Counted from the first letter of the stretch, positions 27,141-38,037 are shown. The stretch: 45,336 bases of DNA from Thiomonas bhubaneswarensis (GCF_001418255.1 NZ_LIPV01000015.1:1-45336); one strand, 5' to 3'. Numbers and translations: made by a program. Notes: generated from the letters alone by a model not told the origin.

Positions 27141-28196
27141 TCAGGAGTCCTCGTCGGCGTTGGTGAAATACCACTGGGCCTGGCTCAGCGTCTCGGCGCG
27201 GGCCTCGGACATGGTGTACATCACATGGCGCGCATCCCGGGCGACCATGCCCAGGCGCTGCAGCGCCTCAACCATGCCCACCGGACCGAGGAACTCGAAC
27301 GACACGCTAGTGCGGCCATCGTTGTAGGCATCGCGGAACAGCGTGTCGAAGACCAGATCGAGGCTGTCCGGATGATCGGGATGGCACAGCAGATCGCGCA
27401 CATGCATGACCTTGCCGACGGCCTCACAGGCGACGTAGGCCACGAGTCCATCCTCACGCGAACTGAGAGTCAGAAAGCGGAATTTCTTCCAGGGTTTGTG
27501 TTCGAAGCGCCAGGCGAGGTAAGCGCGATCGCGCACGCCGATCAACAGGGTCGGATCGTTTTGCGCGTTCCAGAGGGCGTCGAAGCGGGCGTCGGGCTGG
27601 TCCAGCCATTGGGCGAGGTAGCCCCGGGCGTCGGGAGCGTGCCGACTGCGGCGCAAGGCATGGCGAGACCAGTCCGCTGCGCGACCGACCAGACGGCGGA
27701 TCGTATGGGGGATCTGCTTGGGCAGGTAAGGGGAGGTGCGCAGCACCCGCACGTAACGGACCATGCGCCCGGCAACCTTGTAGCCCAGGCGCTTGACCAC
27801 GGGTTCGGACTTGGGGTTGGGAAAGCCGAGAATCAGGCCGAGCTGCGGCAGGAAGCGATCGCGCAACGTGGTCTGCAGCAGCATGGCAGGGTACAGGGTG
27901 CGGTGCTCCGCGACTACACCGAAATCGGTCAGAAGACCGGCTTCGACGGGTTGACCAGCCAGGCGCATCTGCCGGATCCCCAGGCCGATCACGCCGATGG
28001 GCGTGCCGCTTTCGGCAGGCGCGTGCGCCAGCAAAACGTGCGGAGCTCCGGCAGGGTTGCGCAGATAGAACCAGTCGTACTTGTCCTGGCGACGCCCGGG
28101 GTGGCCGAGATTGCTGATCCACAGTGACACGATGATGTCGCGATCGGCCTGCAGGTCGGCGGGCAGCACGGCGTAGCTGGACGGTGCGGCGGTCAT
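27141..28196 (-). CDS. GNAT/FemAB-like acyltransferase-type protein
   Basis: 351 residues without signal or membrane segments. The N-terminal half looks like an acyl-CoA-binding GNAT fold (IGVIGLGIRQMRLAGQPVEAGLLTDFGVVAEHR, then LGFPNPKSEPVVKRLGY). The C-terminal half repeats GNAT-like strands (YLAWRFEHKPWKKFRFLTL, VMHVRDLLCHP), so a tandem FemAB-like architecture is possible. Such proteins modify sugars or amino compounds in surface polysaccharide loci. The start overlaps the asnB stop by four bases, so it is co-translated with the amidotransferase; the pair may act on the same substrate. The function is not known. Confidence 0.65.
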   Translation of the reverse strand: MTAAPSSYAVLPADLQADRDIIVSLWISNLGHPGRRQDKYDWFYLRNPAGAPHVLLAHAPAESGTPIGVIGLGIRQMRLAGQPVEAGLLTDFGVVAEHRTLYPAMLLQTTLRDRFLPQLGLILGFPNPKSEPVVKRLGYKVAGRMVRYVRVLRTSPYLPKQIPHTIRRLVGRAADWSRHALRRSRHAPDARGYLAQWLDQPDARFDALWNAQNDPTLLIGVRDRAYLAWRFEHKPWKKFRFLTLSSREDGLVAYVACEAVGKVMHVRDLLCHPDHPDSLDLVFDTLFRDAYNDGRTSVSFEFLGPVGMVEALQRLGMVARDARHVMYTMSEARAETLSQAQWYFTNADEDS

Positions 28197-30130
28197 GGCG
28201 AGCGTGGCGGATGACTGGATCGGATGAACTGGTCGTGCAGCAGCAGCGTGGAGAGCATGCCGACAAACGCCATATTGTCACCAAAGCCGATGACTTTTCC
28301 CGCACGCGCCTTGTCGAACAGCCGGATCGCCGCCGGCACATCGAAGTATCCCGCCTCGGCCAGGCGGGCGGCGCTGAACAACTCGGCGACATAATCGACC
28401 GGCTCGCCGTGGTGGAAAAAACTCTGGCTGTCCGGGGCGCGGTAGGGCTGCTTGCTGCGGTGGCGCAGGGCGTCGGGCAGCAGGCCGTCCATGCTGCGCT
28501 TGAGCAGATACTTTTCCACCAGCCCCATGAGCTTGTAGCGCGGCGGCAGTCGGCTGGCGAAGGCGATCAGGCGGTGATCGAGAAAGGGAAAGCGCGTTTC
28601 GATGGAGGCGGCCATGGCCATGCGGTCGCCCTGCGAGCACAGAAGATAGCCCGACATCAGGGTGTGAGCCTCGACGTACTGATCCTGGCACAGCGGCTCC
28701 CATCGTTCGATGTCGGCCGGAAGCAGCGGCGCGATGGCCTGGGCGGGGTCGAAGGCGGTGGCGGCGGCGCGCCAGTCGGGCGAGAGAAAGGCGGTGACCC
28801 GCCGCGTGGTGCTCCAGCGTGGTAGATGGGCGAACCAGGGCGCGCGAAACTGCGCCTCGCCCTCGCGGAAAAACCGCTCGGTCATCGCTCGACCGGCCGC
28901 CGGGGAATGCTTGAGATAGGGGTAAAGCCGTTCGAGCAGACGAGGCCGCCAACGCGAGCCGGGTTGACGGGCGATGAAACGGCGCACCCGGGCTTCCTTG
29001 AAGATGTCGTAACCGCCGAGCACTTCATCGGCGCCTTCGCCGGTGAGCGCCACCTTGTAGCCTGCGGCGCGCACACCTTCGGCAAGTAGCATCATGGGTG
29101 CCGGGGCGGTGCGCACGATGGGTGTCTCGGTATGCGCAATAGCGCGGGGAAAGGCGGCGGCGATGTCGGCGCGGGTGCAGTGCACCGTGGTGTGCTCAGT
29201 GCCCAGATGCCGCACGAGCTGCTGCTGCCACGGGCTCTCGTCGAACTCGGCGTCGTCGAAGGTCAGCGAAAACGTACGCAGCGGGGTGTCGGTGTAGTGG
29301 CGGATCAGGGTGGTGACGATGGAGGAGTCGAGCCCCCCGCTGAGATAGGCGGCCACCGGCACATCGGCGCGCAATTGCAGCCGCACCGCGTCGATCAGCT
29401 GGTCGCGTAGCGCTTCGGCATAGGCATCGGCGCTGCGGTCGGCCTCGATGGGCGCAGCCGGGAAAGTCCAGTCCCAGTAGCGGCGGGTCTGCGTGCCGCG
29501 GGCATCCAGCGTCATTACATGGCCGGGGGGGAGGGACTCGATACCCTCGAACACGGCGTGCGGCGGCAGCGGCGCCCAGTAGGTGAACACCTCGCCCAGC
29601 GCCTGTGCATCCAGTCGGCGTGGCACTTCCGGCAGCGCAAACAAGGCCTTGATCTCGGAGGCGAACGCCAGCCCGCCCGGCACGGGGGTATGGAACAGCG
29701 GGCGGATGCCGGTGCGGTCGCGCGCCAGCAGCAGGCGCTGTCGCGGTACGTCCCACAGCGCGAAGGCGAACTGGCCGTTGAGATGGTCGACCAGCGCATC
29801 TCCATGGTCTTCGTACAAATGCACCAGCACTTCGGTATCGGACTGGGTGGCAAAGCGATGACCTCTGCGCTGCAGCTCGGCGCGCAGTTCGATGTAGTTG
29901 AAGATCTCGCCGTTGAAGACGACCCAGACGGTGCCATCCTCGTTGCTCATCGGCTGATCGCCGCCCGCCAGATCAATGATGCTGAGGCGGGCGTGGGCCA
30001 GGCCGATCGGCCCACTGCTGTAGAACCCCCTGCCGTCGGGCCCGCGGTGGTGCAGGCGCCCGATCATCGCTTCGAGCTGCGTGCGCTCGACGGGGGCATG
30101 CCAGTTCAGGCGTCCAGCGATGCCGCACAT
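28193..30130 (-). CDS. Class II glutamine amidotransferase, asparagine synthase-type
   Basis: 645 residues. C2 is the N-terminal nucleophile of the glutaminase domain (MCGIAGRLNW; also RLSIIDLAGGDQPM and NGEIFNY), which releases ammonia from glutamine. The synthetase domain has the ATP-pyrophosphatase loop SGGLDSS (264-270) and TGEGADEVLGGYD. AsnB enzymes make asparagine, but several homologues amidate other carboxylates in antibiotic, peptidoglycan or exopolysaccharide pathways. Coupling to a GNAT-like gene favours a specialised role, hence no symbol. It starts nine bases after the moaA stop. Confidence 0.88.
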   Translation of the reverse strand: MCGIAGRLNWHAPVERTQLEAMIGRLHHRGPDGRGFYSSGPIGLAHARLSIIDLAGGDQPMSNEDGTVWVVFNGEIFNYIELRAELQRRGHRFATQSDTEVLVHLYEDHGDALVDHLNGQFAFALWDVPRQRLLLARDRTGIRPLFHTPVPGGLAFASEIKALFALPEVPRRLDAQALGEVFTYWAPLPPHAVFEGIESLPPGHVMTLDARGTQTRRYWDWTFPAAPIEADRSADAYAEALRDQLIDAVRLQLRADVPVAAYLSGGLDSSIVTTLIRHYTDTPLRTFSLTFDDAEFDESPWQQQLVRHLGTEHTTVHCTRADIAAAFPRAIAHTETPIVRTAPAPMMLLAEGVRAAGYKVALTGEGADEVLGGYDIFKEARVRRFIARQPGSRWRPRLLERLYPYLKHSPAAGRAMTERFFREGEAQFRAPWFAHLPRWSTTRRVTAFLSPDWRAAATAFDPAQAIAPLLPADIERWEPLCQDQYVEAHTLMSGYLLCSQGDRMAMAASIETRFPFLDHRLIAFASRLPPRYKLMGLVEKYLLKRSMDGLLPDALRHRSKQPYRAPDSQSFFHHGEPVDYVAELFSAARLAEAGYFDVPAAIRLFDKARAGKVIGFGDNMAFVGMLSTLLLHDQFIRSSHPPRSP

Positions 30131-30139
30131 GGGTCGCGC

Positions 30140-31276
30140 TCAGCCGCCGATGTAGGACATCTCGACCTTGCGCTCGGCGCGCAAGGCCTCGCCCGCCGCC
30201 GTATCTCGTAGCAGGGAGTAGCGGTCGTCGCGCGCCGCCCAGACCTGGGCCAGCGCGGCACGGAGCTGATCGTCGCTGACCGGCGCCAGACCGATGGCCG
30301 GATCGCCGCGCAGCAGGGCGCGCACGTCGTGACCATGGGTGGCGAACAGGCAGAGGTAGAGCTTGCCCTCCATCGACAGCCGGGCGCGATTGCAACTGGC
30401 GCAAAAGGCGCGGGTCACGCTGGAGATCACGCCGATCTCGCCGCCCTCGTCGTCATACGCCCAACGCTGTGCCGTTTCCCCCGGGCCATGGGCTTCGAGC
30501 GGGTGCAGCGGGTGGATGGCATGGATGCGGTCGATGACCTGTTGCGACGGCAGCACCTCGTCCATGCGCCAGCCGTTGGTATTGCCCACGTCCATGTATT
30601 CGATGAAGCGCAGCACCACGCCGGTGCCGCGGAAATGTTCGGCCATCGGCAGGATTTGCGCATCGTTGGTGCCGCGCTTGACGACCATGTTGACCTTCAC
30701 CGGGCCGAGACCTGCCTTTAAAGCCGCGTCGATGCCGCGCAGCACCTCGGCCACCGGAAAATCCACGTCATTCATCTGGCGGAAGGCGGCATCGTCCAGC
30801 GCGTCGAGGCTGACGGTGACGCGGTCGAGCCCCGCGTCTTTCAAAGCCTGCGCCTTGCGGGCGAGGATGGAGCCGTTGGTCGTCAGCGTCAGTTCGGGTG
30901 GCTCGCCTTCGGGCGTGCGCAGCGCGTGCAGCATCCCGACCAGACCTTCGAGGCCTTTGCGCAGCAGCGGCTCGCCGCCGGTGAGGCGAATCTTGCGCAC
31001 CCCCAGGTCGATGAACACCCGCGCGGCCCGGGTGATTTCCTCGAAGCTCAGCAGGTCGCCATGCGGCAGAAATTCGTAGTGCTTGTCGAAAATCTCTTTC
31101 GGCATGCAGTAGGTGCAGCGAAAGTTGCAGCGGTCGGTCACGGAAATCCGCAGATCGTGCAGCGGGCGATGAAACCGGTCGAGCGGAGCCGCAAGGGCCT
31201 GGCCCGCGTCCGCCGGAACCGGGGGCACGCTGGCGGCGTAGTGATGATCGACGATGGGAATGACGCGTTCGGACAT
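30140..31276 (-). CDS. moaA: GTP 3',8-cyclase (molybdenum cofactor biosynthesis protein A)
   Basis: Radical-SAM enzyme that, with MoaC, converts GTP to cyclic pyranopterin monophosphate. The 378-residue product has the N-terminal cluster C50-x3-C54-x2-C57 ([10 protein letters not shown]) and [11 protein letters not shown]. The C-terminal cluster is [20 protein letters not shown], and the protein ends in the functional Gly-Gly tail. A proline/alanine leader of about 30 residues is longer than usual. It heads an operon with asnB and the GNAT-like gene. No other moa or moe gene is in the window. Confidence 0.94.
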   Translation of the reverse strand: MSERVIPIVDHHYAASVPPVPADAGQALAAPLDRFHRPLHDLRISVTDRCNFRCTYCMPKEIFDKHYEFLPHGDLLSFEEITRAARVFIDLGVRKIRLTGGEPLLRKGLEGLVGMLHALRTPEGEPPELTLTTNGSILARKAQALKDAGLDRVTVSLDALDDAAFRQMNDVDFPVAEVLRGIDAALKAGLGPVKVNMVVKRGTNDAQILPMAEHFRGTGVVLRFIEYMDVGNTNGWRMDEVLPSQQVIDRIHAIHPLHPLEAHGPGETAQRWAYDDEGGEIGVISSVTRAFCASCNRARLSMEGKLYLCLFATHGHDVRALLRGDPAIGLAPVSDDQLRAALAQVWAARDDRYSLLRDTAAGEALRAERKVEMSYIGG

Positions 31277-31368
31277 CCCGACATTATCGGCAATGCAGGC
31301 GGTGCGGGGCCAGAGCCGCCACGGCAGACCGTGCCGGGAGAAGTGCCGTGTTGCTCCGATTCATCGGT

Positions 31369-31917
31369 TCATATGACGCCGACTTGCAGCGCCAGCGCGA
31401 AGGTGGCCAGCAGCATGCCCAGCACCGCACCGACCACGACGTCGGACAGGTAATGCAGACCGAGGACGAGCCGCGATGCGGCGATGCACAGCGCGAAGGG
31501 CACCGCGATCCAGCCCAGCACCGGGGCGAAAAACAGAATCTGCAGGGTGAAGTTCACCGCGTGCAGGGTGTGGCCCGAGGGAAAGCTGAACTGATCGAGC
31601 GGCGGTTCGCTGAGCACGATGCGCACGCAGTGCTCGCTCGGTCTTGGTCGCGCCGCCAGCCGTTTGATCGAGCCGTACAAGCCGATGCCGATGACAGTGG
31701 AGATCAGCATCCACGCCAGAGGCATCACGGCCTCGCGCCCATCGATCAGCAGAAAGGCGGCAAGAATGGCCGCCCAGCCCCAGCCGTTGCCCAGGCGGCT
31801 GACCAGCTTGAAAAAATGCCGCAGCCAGGACTGACGGCTCAGACGGTTGGCCGAGATGGTCAGTGACTGTTCCCAGACCAGGTAGCGATGAAGCAGAGAG
31901 GGTTGTCTCTGGTGCAT
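31369..31917 (-). CDS. PAP2-family membrane phosphatase
   Basis: 182 residues with about five hydrophobic spans (for example WGWAAILAAFLLI, WMLISTVIGIGLYG, TLQILFFAPVLGWIAV, VVVGAVLGMLLATFAL). The three active-site motifs of the PAP2 superfamily are complete: KRLAARPRP, PSGHT and SRLVLGLHYLSDV, which hold the catalytic His residues. Probable substrates are lipid or undecaprenyl phosphates at the inner membrane. The frame is open far upstream, antisense to the divergent SDR gene. I chose ATG 31917 (MHQRQPSLLHRY); ATG 31983 would add 22 residues. No ribosome-binding site decides. Confidence 0.85.
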   Translation of the reverse strand: MHQRQPSLLHRYLVWEQSLTISANRLSRQSWLRHFFKLVSRLGNGWGWAAILAAFLLIDGREAVMPLAWMLISTVIGIGLYGSIKRLAARPRPSEHCVRIVLSEPPLDQFSFPSGHTLHAVNFTLQILFFAPVLGWIAVPFALCIAASRLVLGLHYLSDVVVGAVLGMLLATFALALQVGVI

Positions 31918-32079
31918 GGTGTAGGCGAATCGAGGGTGACGAATGCATCCGAATGGTTTGCCCTCCGATCTGTAAGACATCATCGTCGAGGCTCTACCAT
32001 TGTGGCATGCCTGTACGACGTGCAGGCTCAGACACACCAGGGCCCGCAAGCGATCGGCCCTCATCCTCAAGGACACACC

Positions 32080-32862
32080 ATGGGTTACACCATCGAACTT
32101 TCCGGGCGCGTCGCGCTGGTCACGGGCGCATCGAGCGGTCTGGGCTGGCGATTCGCCGAAGTGCTGGCGCAGGCCGGAGCCGCAGTGGTGCTCAGCGGCA
32201 GGCGTATGGAGCGCCTGAAGGAACTTCGCGCTCGCATCGAAGGCCAGGGCGGCGACGCGCATGTGGTCGAGCTCGACGTCACCGATACGGCCAGCATCAA
32301 GGCCGCCGTGGCGCACGCTGAAACCGAGATGGGGCCCATCGATATTCTGGTGAACAACGCCGGCATCTCGTCGCAGCAAAAACTGCTCGATGCCACGCCG
32401 GAAGACTTCGACGATGTCTTCGGCACGAATGTGCGCGGTGCGTTTTTCGTGGCGCAGGAAGTGGCGCGCCGCATGGTGGCGCGTTCCCTTGGGGTAACAC
32501 CCGGCACCTGGGCCGGCGGGCGCATCATCAACGTGGCCTCGGTGGCGGGACTTCGCGTGATGCCCAAGCTGGGGGTCTATGCCATGAGCAAGGCGGCCGT
32601 CGTCCACATGACGAGGGCCATGGCGGTGGAGTGGGGCAAGTACGGCATCAATGTGAATGCCCTGTGCCCCGGCTATATCGACACGGAGATGAATCACCAC
32701 CATTGGCAGACCGAATCGGGCCAGCGGCTTCTGCAGATGTTGCCGCGCAAGCGCCTGGGCAAGCCGGAAGACCTTGACGCCCTGCTGGTGATGCTGGCCA
32801 GTGCTCAGAGCGGCCTGGTCAATGGCGCGATCATCACCGCGGACGATGGGTTCGGCCTTTGA
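32080..32862 (+). CDS. SDR-family oxidoreductase
   Basis: 260 residues, ATG 32080 after AAGGA. Classical SDR features are TGASSGLG (cofactor loop), LVNNAG, the catalytic Ser in NVASVAGLRVMP and YAMSK. The sequence PGYIDTEMNHHHW follows the active site. Its neighbours, a hotdog thioesterase 12 bp downstream and an acetoacetyl-CoA synthetase, suggest a 3-hydroxyacyl-CoA or acetoacetate step. Substrate is not visible from sequence. The 162-bp divergent gap with the PAP2 gene should hold its promoter; the inverted repeat GCCTG...CAGGC is present there. Confidence 0.88.
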   Translation: MGYTIELSGRVALVTGASSGLGWRFAEVLAQAGAAVVLSGRRMERLKELRARIEGQGGDAHVVELDVTDTASIKAAVAHAETEMGPIDILVNNAGISSQQKLLDATPEDFDDVFGTNVRGAFFVAQEVARRMVARSLGVTPGTWAGGRIINVASVAGLRVMPKLGVYAMSKAAVVHMTRAMAVEWGKYGINVNALCPGYIDTEMNHHHWQTESGQRLLQMLPRKRLGKPEDLDALLVMLASAQSGLVNGAIITADDGFGL

Positions 32863-32873
32863 GGACGCTTGCC

Positions 32874-33308
32874 ATGCGCTTTGATATTCCTGAAGACAAG
32901 ACCCTGGTTTACACCATGACCATGCCCATCCGCTGGGGCGACATGGATGTGATGGGGCATGTGAACAACACGATCTATTTCCGCTTCATGGAGATCATCC
33001 GGCTGGAATGGCTGCGCGAAACCGGCGTGCCGGCCAATCCCGAAGGCCTGGGGCCGGTGATCGTCAATGCGTTCTGCAACTTCCAGACGGAACTGAGGTA
33101 TCCGGGCGAGGTGCTGGCGCGGCTCTACACCACCGATGTGGGCCGTTCGAGCTTCGACACCTACACCCTGCTCAGCCGCACCGACGATCCCGACACGATC
33201 TACGCCAGCGGCGGTTCGCGCGTGGTGTGGGTGGATTTTCCCAGGCGCAAGAGCGCCCCGCTGCCCGATATGCTTCGTGAACTGCTCACCGCCTCCGCCC
33301 GCGCCTGA
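32874..33308 (+). CDS. Hotdog-fold acyl-CoA thioesterase (4HBT family)
   Basis: 144 residues. The PIRWGDMDVMGHVNN segment (18-32) is the 4-hydroxybenzoyl-CoA thioesterase signature with a catalytic Asp (D23 or D25), and YFRFMEIIRLEWL is the long hotdog helix. It hydrolyses an acyl-CoA to free acid and CoA; substrate is unassigned. ATG 32874 stands eight bases after GAGGA; an upstream TTG overlapping the SDR stop is less likely. It lies between the SDR and acetoacetyl-CoA synthetase genes, which together look like a small acyl-CoA module. Confidence 0.85.
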   Translation: MRFDIPEDKTLVYTMTMPIRWGDMDVMGHVNNTIYFRFMEIIRLEWLRETGVPANPEGLGPVIVNAFCNFQTELRYPGEVLARLYTTDVGRSSFDTYTLLSRTDDPDTIYASGGSRVVWVDFPRRKSAPLPDMLRELLTASARA

Positions 33309-33330
33309 GCCCAGTCATCGAGATTGCGCC

Positions 33331-35343
<2,013 letters not shown>

Positions 35344-35421
35344 GTGCCCCCAGGGTCGGCTCACCGACCCGCCCCCCGTGGGGGTCAAGGAAATTTGGGG
35401 CGGCCCGGCATTTCCTTGAGA
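35344..35421 (-). repeat. Dispersed three-hairpin repeat, copy B
   Basis: Minus-strand match to copy A, differing at seven positions, several of them in the loop or flank of hairpins while the paired stem bases are kept. The third hairpin is GGGTCGG-TGAG-CCGACCC. It starts right at the acetoacetyl-CoA synthetase stop and ends seven bases before the stop of the convergent gene, so it fills the whole convergent gap and may terminate both transcripts. Confidence 0.85.
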
Positions 35422-35427
35422 AGCGTG

Positions 35428-36273
35428 TCAGCCGCCGCGGCGCCAGGTGCAGCTGCGGCTGATCCAGAGTTTGCGCAGCGGCGTCAGGCTGATGCGCTGG
35501 TGCAGCACGGCATAGTCCGCGCGTTCGATCTCGCGAAGCAGCGTCGCGTATTGCGCGGCGATGGCGATCAGCGGTGCGGTCTGAGCGATGGGGTAGGGCG
35601 CCAGCCCCTGCCTCGCGGCGCGCAACGCGGCTTGGGCGCGCCGGGTTTCGCTTTCCAGCAAGGCGCGGATCGGCGGCGTGAGGGCGCGCTGCTGCAGCTG
35701 CGCTGCGGTGACGCCATGCTCTTGCAGCACGTCGAGCGGCAGGTACACCCGGCCCTCGGCGACGTCGCGCCCCAGGTGCCGAATGATGCTGGTCAGACGC
35801 AGCCCGCAGCCCAGTTCTTCGGCGGCATCCAGCGCCGCGGGGGAGGTCAGGCCCAGCAGGGCCGCCGTGTTGCGCAGGGTCTGTCCGCTGCTCACCCTGC
35901 AGTAATGCAGGAGAGCCGCACGATCCATCCAGCGGTTTTGCCGCAGATCGATGGCCACGCTTTCGGTCACACCCAGCAGGGCGCCGGGCTGCAGGCCTTG
36001 TGTCTGCAGATGGGGGGCAAGGGCGCGAAGGCTCGGATGATCGGCCGGACGCCCCTGATCGAGCGCCTCGATCTGCGCCTGCCACCATGCCAGCTTGGCC
36101 TGGGCGACCGCGGCATCGCTGACCTTGGTGACCACGCTGCGCACCTGCACATGCACATCGAGCAGCAGCCTGAGCGCCTGCAGCGATCCGCGCGGGCAGC
36201 GCTGCAGGGCGTAATAAGCCGACGAGCCCGCAGGCGGCCCGATGCTGGTTTCGGTGAGACTGGACGGGGACAT
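35428..36273 (-). CDS. Squalene/phytoene synthase-family protein with degenerate Asp-rich motif
   Basis: 281 residues with the helical prenyl-condensing-enzyme fold. The second active-site region is recognisable (GCGLRLTSIIRHLGRDVAEGRVYLP). The first aspartate-rich motif, normally DDxxD after an ALYAFxR helix, is replaced by LDVHVQVRSVVTKVSD, so only isolated Asp residues remain. That may mean altered chemistry or a non-enzymatic role, as in NDUFAF6-like members; this is inference. The start is ATG 36273. It converges with the acetoacetyl-CoA synthetase gene and is divergent from tRNA-Leu. Confidence 0.75.
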   Translation of the reverse strand: MSPSSLTETSIGPPAGSSAYYALQRCPRGSLQALRLLLDVHVQVRSVVTKVSDAAVAQAKLAWWQAQIEALDQGRPADHPSLRALAPHLQTQGLQPGALLGVTESVAIDLRQNRWMDRAALLHYCRVSSGQTLRNTAALLGLTSPAALDAAEELGCGLRLTSIIRHLGRDVAEGRVYLPLDVLQEHGVTAAQLQQRALTPPIRALLESETRRAQAALRAARQGLAPYPIAQTAPLIAIAAQYATLLREIERADYAVLHQRISLTPLRKLWISRSCTWRRGG

Positions 36274-36331
36274 GTTCGACGCGGCGCCGAGCTGGCGATG
36301 GCGGGAAGCTAGAATACTCGATTGCCCAAAA

Positions 36332-36354
36332 ATCGTTGTAGCCGTGACAACGAT
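36332..36354. repeat. Inverted repeat upstream of tRNA-Leu
   Basis: ATCGTTGT (36332-36339) and ACAACGAT (36347-36354) form a perfect eight-base-pair dyad with a seven-base spacer in the 123-bp gap between two divergent genes. It could be an operator or a hairpin; there is no U-tract, so it is not a terminator. Confidence 0.4.
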
Positions 36355-36396
36355 GGTCGCCTAGCGTGAGCAGCGGTTTTGGGTACAGATCACCTG

Positions 36397-36483
36397 GCGA
36401 GGGTGGCGAAATTGGTAGACGCACCAGGTTTAGGTCCTGACGCCTTCACGGGCGTGGGGGTTCGAGTCCCCCCTCTCGCACCA
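36397..36483 (+). tRNA. tRNA-Leu (anticodon UAG)
   Basis: An 87-nt tRNA reads CUA/CUN leucine codons. The acceptor stem GCGAGGG pairs with CTCTCGC (one G-U pair), then discriminator A and an encoded CCA. The D-arm is GCG/CGC, and the anticodon loop TTTAGGT carries TAG at 36431-36433. A long variable arm (GCCTTCACGGGC region) and T-arm GGGGG-TTCGAGT-CCCCC follow, as expected for class II tRNA. The outermost anticodon-stem pair is C-A instead of a Watson-Crick pair. It stands 54 bp before tig. Confidence 0.93.
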
Positions 36484-36537
36484 ACCGGCAAGCACAGCTT
36501 GGCGGCATTGATCCCTTTTTGAATACTGGACTTTCCC

Positions 36538-37872
36538 ATGACTGTCGAAACCCTGGACAAACTGCAGCGCCGTGTGACCGTGACCGTTCCGAAGGCTGCC
36601 GTGCAGAGCGAAATCAACTCCCGCCTCAAGAGCCTCAGCCGCACCCTGCGTCTGCCGGGGTTTCGCCCGGGCAAGGTCCCCATGGCCATGGTGACGCAGC
36701 GTTACGCCCCGTCGGTCGAGATGGAGGTTCTGCAGGACAAGATCGGCAATGCCTTCTACGACGTCACCACCACCGCACGCCTGCGTGTGGCCGGCTCGCC
36801 CCAGTTCACGCCCAAGACCGAAGGCGTCGAGGCCGATGTGATGGCTTTCGATGCGGTGTTCGAGGTCTATCCCGACGTGCAGATTCCTGATCTCTCGTCG
36901 CAGACGATCGAGCGCGTGACCGCTTCGGTGGACGAGGCCGCTATCGACAAGACGCTCGACGTGCTGCGCAAGCAGCGCACCGAATTCATCGAGCGCGGTC
37001 AGGCCGCCCCCGGTGGTCAGACCTCCGAGGGGCTGGAGGTGCAGGACGGTGACCGCGTCACCGTCGATTTCGAAGGCCGCATCGACGGCACCGCTTTCGA
37101 GGGCGGCAAGGCCGAAGGTTTCACCTTCGTTCAGGGCGAGGGCCGCATGCTGCCCGAGTTCGAGGCCGCCACCAAGGGTCTGCAGGCCGGGCAGAGCAAG
37201 ATTTTCGAGTTGCACTTCCCTGAGGATTACCAAGGGCGCGCGGTTGCCGGAAAGACGGCCCAGTTCACGCTGAAGGTCACCAAGGTCGAATGGCCCTTGC
37301 TGCCGCAGGTCGATGCCGATTTTGCCAAGGCGCTGGGCGTGGCCGACGGCGATGTACAGCGTCTGCGCGACGACATCCGCGGCAACCTCGAACGCGAAGT
37401 CAAATCGCGTCTGACCCAGCGCAACAAGCTGGCCGTGATGGAACTGCTGCAAAAGGCGGTGCCGGTCGAGCTGCCCAGCGCGCTGGTGCAGAACGAGATG
37501 AACGAACTGATGGTCAGCGCCCGCCAGGATCTGGCCGAGCGTGGCATGAAGGATGCCGACAAGGCTCCGCTGCCGCCCGAGCTGTTCAAGGAGCAGGCCG
37601 AGCGCCGCGTCCGCCTGGGGCTGATCGTCTCGGAGCTGGTGAAGCAACACGACCTTCAGGCCAAGCCCGAACAGGTCCGTGCCTATGTCGAGGATCTCGC
37701 CGCCAGCTACGAGCAGCCGCAGGATCTGGTGCGCTGGTATTACGCCGACCAGGAACGCATGGCGCAGGCCGAGGCCATCGTCATGGAAAACAACGTGACC
37801 GACTTCGTGTTCGCGCAGGCGCAGACGACCGACAAGGCACTCGGTTTCGACGAGCTGATGGGCCGCAACTGA
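36538..37872 (+). CDS. tig: Trigger factor
   Basis: 444-residue ribosome-bound chaperone and peptidyl-prolyl isomerase. The N-terminal ribosome-binding domain holds the signature LPGFRPGKVP (G-F-R-x-G-x-x-P, near 39-48). The central FKBP-like domain is about 165-250 (GDRVTVDFEGRIDG, FTFVQGEGRMLPEFEAA). The C-terminal arms are about 260-420. The order tRNA-Leu, tig, clpP, clpX, lon is the usual betaproteobacterial proteostasis locus. It has its own strong terminator, so clpP must have a separate promoter. Confidence 0.97.
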   Translation: MTVETLDKLQRRVTVTVPKAAVQSEINSRLKSLSRTLRLPGFRPGKVPMAMVTQRYAPSVEMEVLQDKIGNAFYDVTTTARLRVAGSPQFTPKTEGVEADVMAFDAVFEVYPDVQIPDLSSQTIERVTASVDEAAIDKTLDVLRKQRTEFIERGQAAPGGQTSEGLEVQDGDRVTVDFEGRIDGTAFEGGKAEGFTFVQGEGRMLPEFEAATKGLQAGQSKIFELHFPEDYQGRAVAGKTAQFTLKVTKVEWPLLPQVDADFAKALGVADGDVQRLRDDIRGNLEREVKSRLTQRNKLAVMELLQKAVPVELPSALVQNEMNELMVSARQDLAERGMKDADKAPLPPELFKEQAERRVRLGLIVSELVKQHDLQAKPEQVRAYVEDLAASYEQPQDLVRWYYADQERMAQAEAIVMENNVTDFVFAQAQTTDKALGFDELMGRN

Positions 37873-37890
37873 TCGCGTGTCGCCACTCGA

Positions 37891-37930
37891 AAGCCGCTGC
37901 GCGCCGGTTCGTGCAGCGGCTTTTGTTTTG
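37891..37930 (+). terminator. Rho-independent terminator of tig
   Basis: A ten-base-pair perfect stem, AAGCCGCTGC/GCAGCGGCTT, with a 12-base loop is followed by TTGTTTTG. It begins 18 bp after the tig stop. Confidence 0.85.
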
Positions 37931-38037
37931 CCTTGTCTGTTGCGTCCACCGCAAACCCGGTGCGGAAATCCGGGTGGCTTGCCTCGGCAGGACAAACTGC
38001 GTGCTAATCTGTGTCCACCTTCACGTTTTTCCCTTTC

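Noticed and set aside
31918-32703. Upstream part of a 444-codon minus-strand frame ending in the PAP2 protein
   Set aside because: Only the last 182 residues resemble a PAP2 protein; the rest is antisense to the clear SDR gene.
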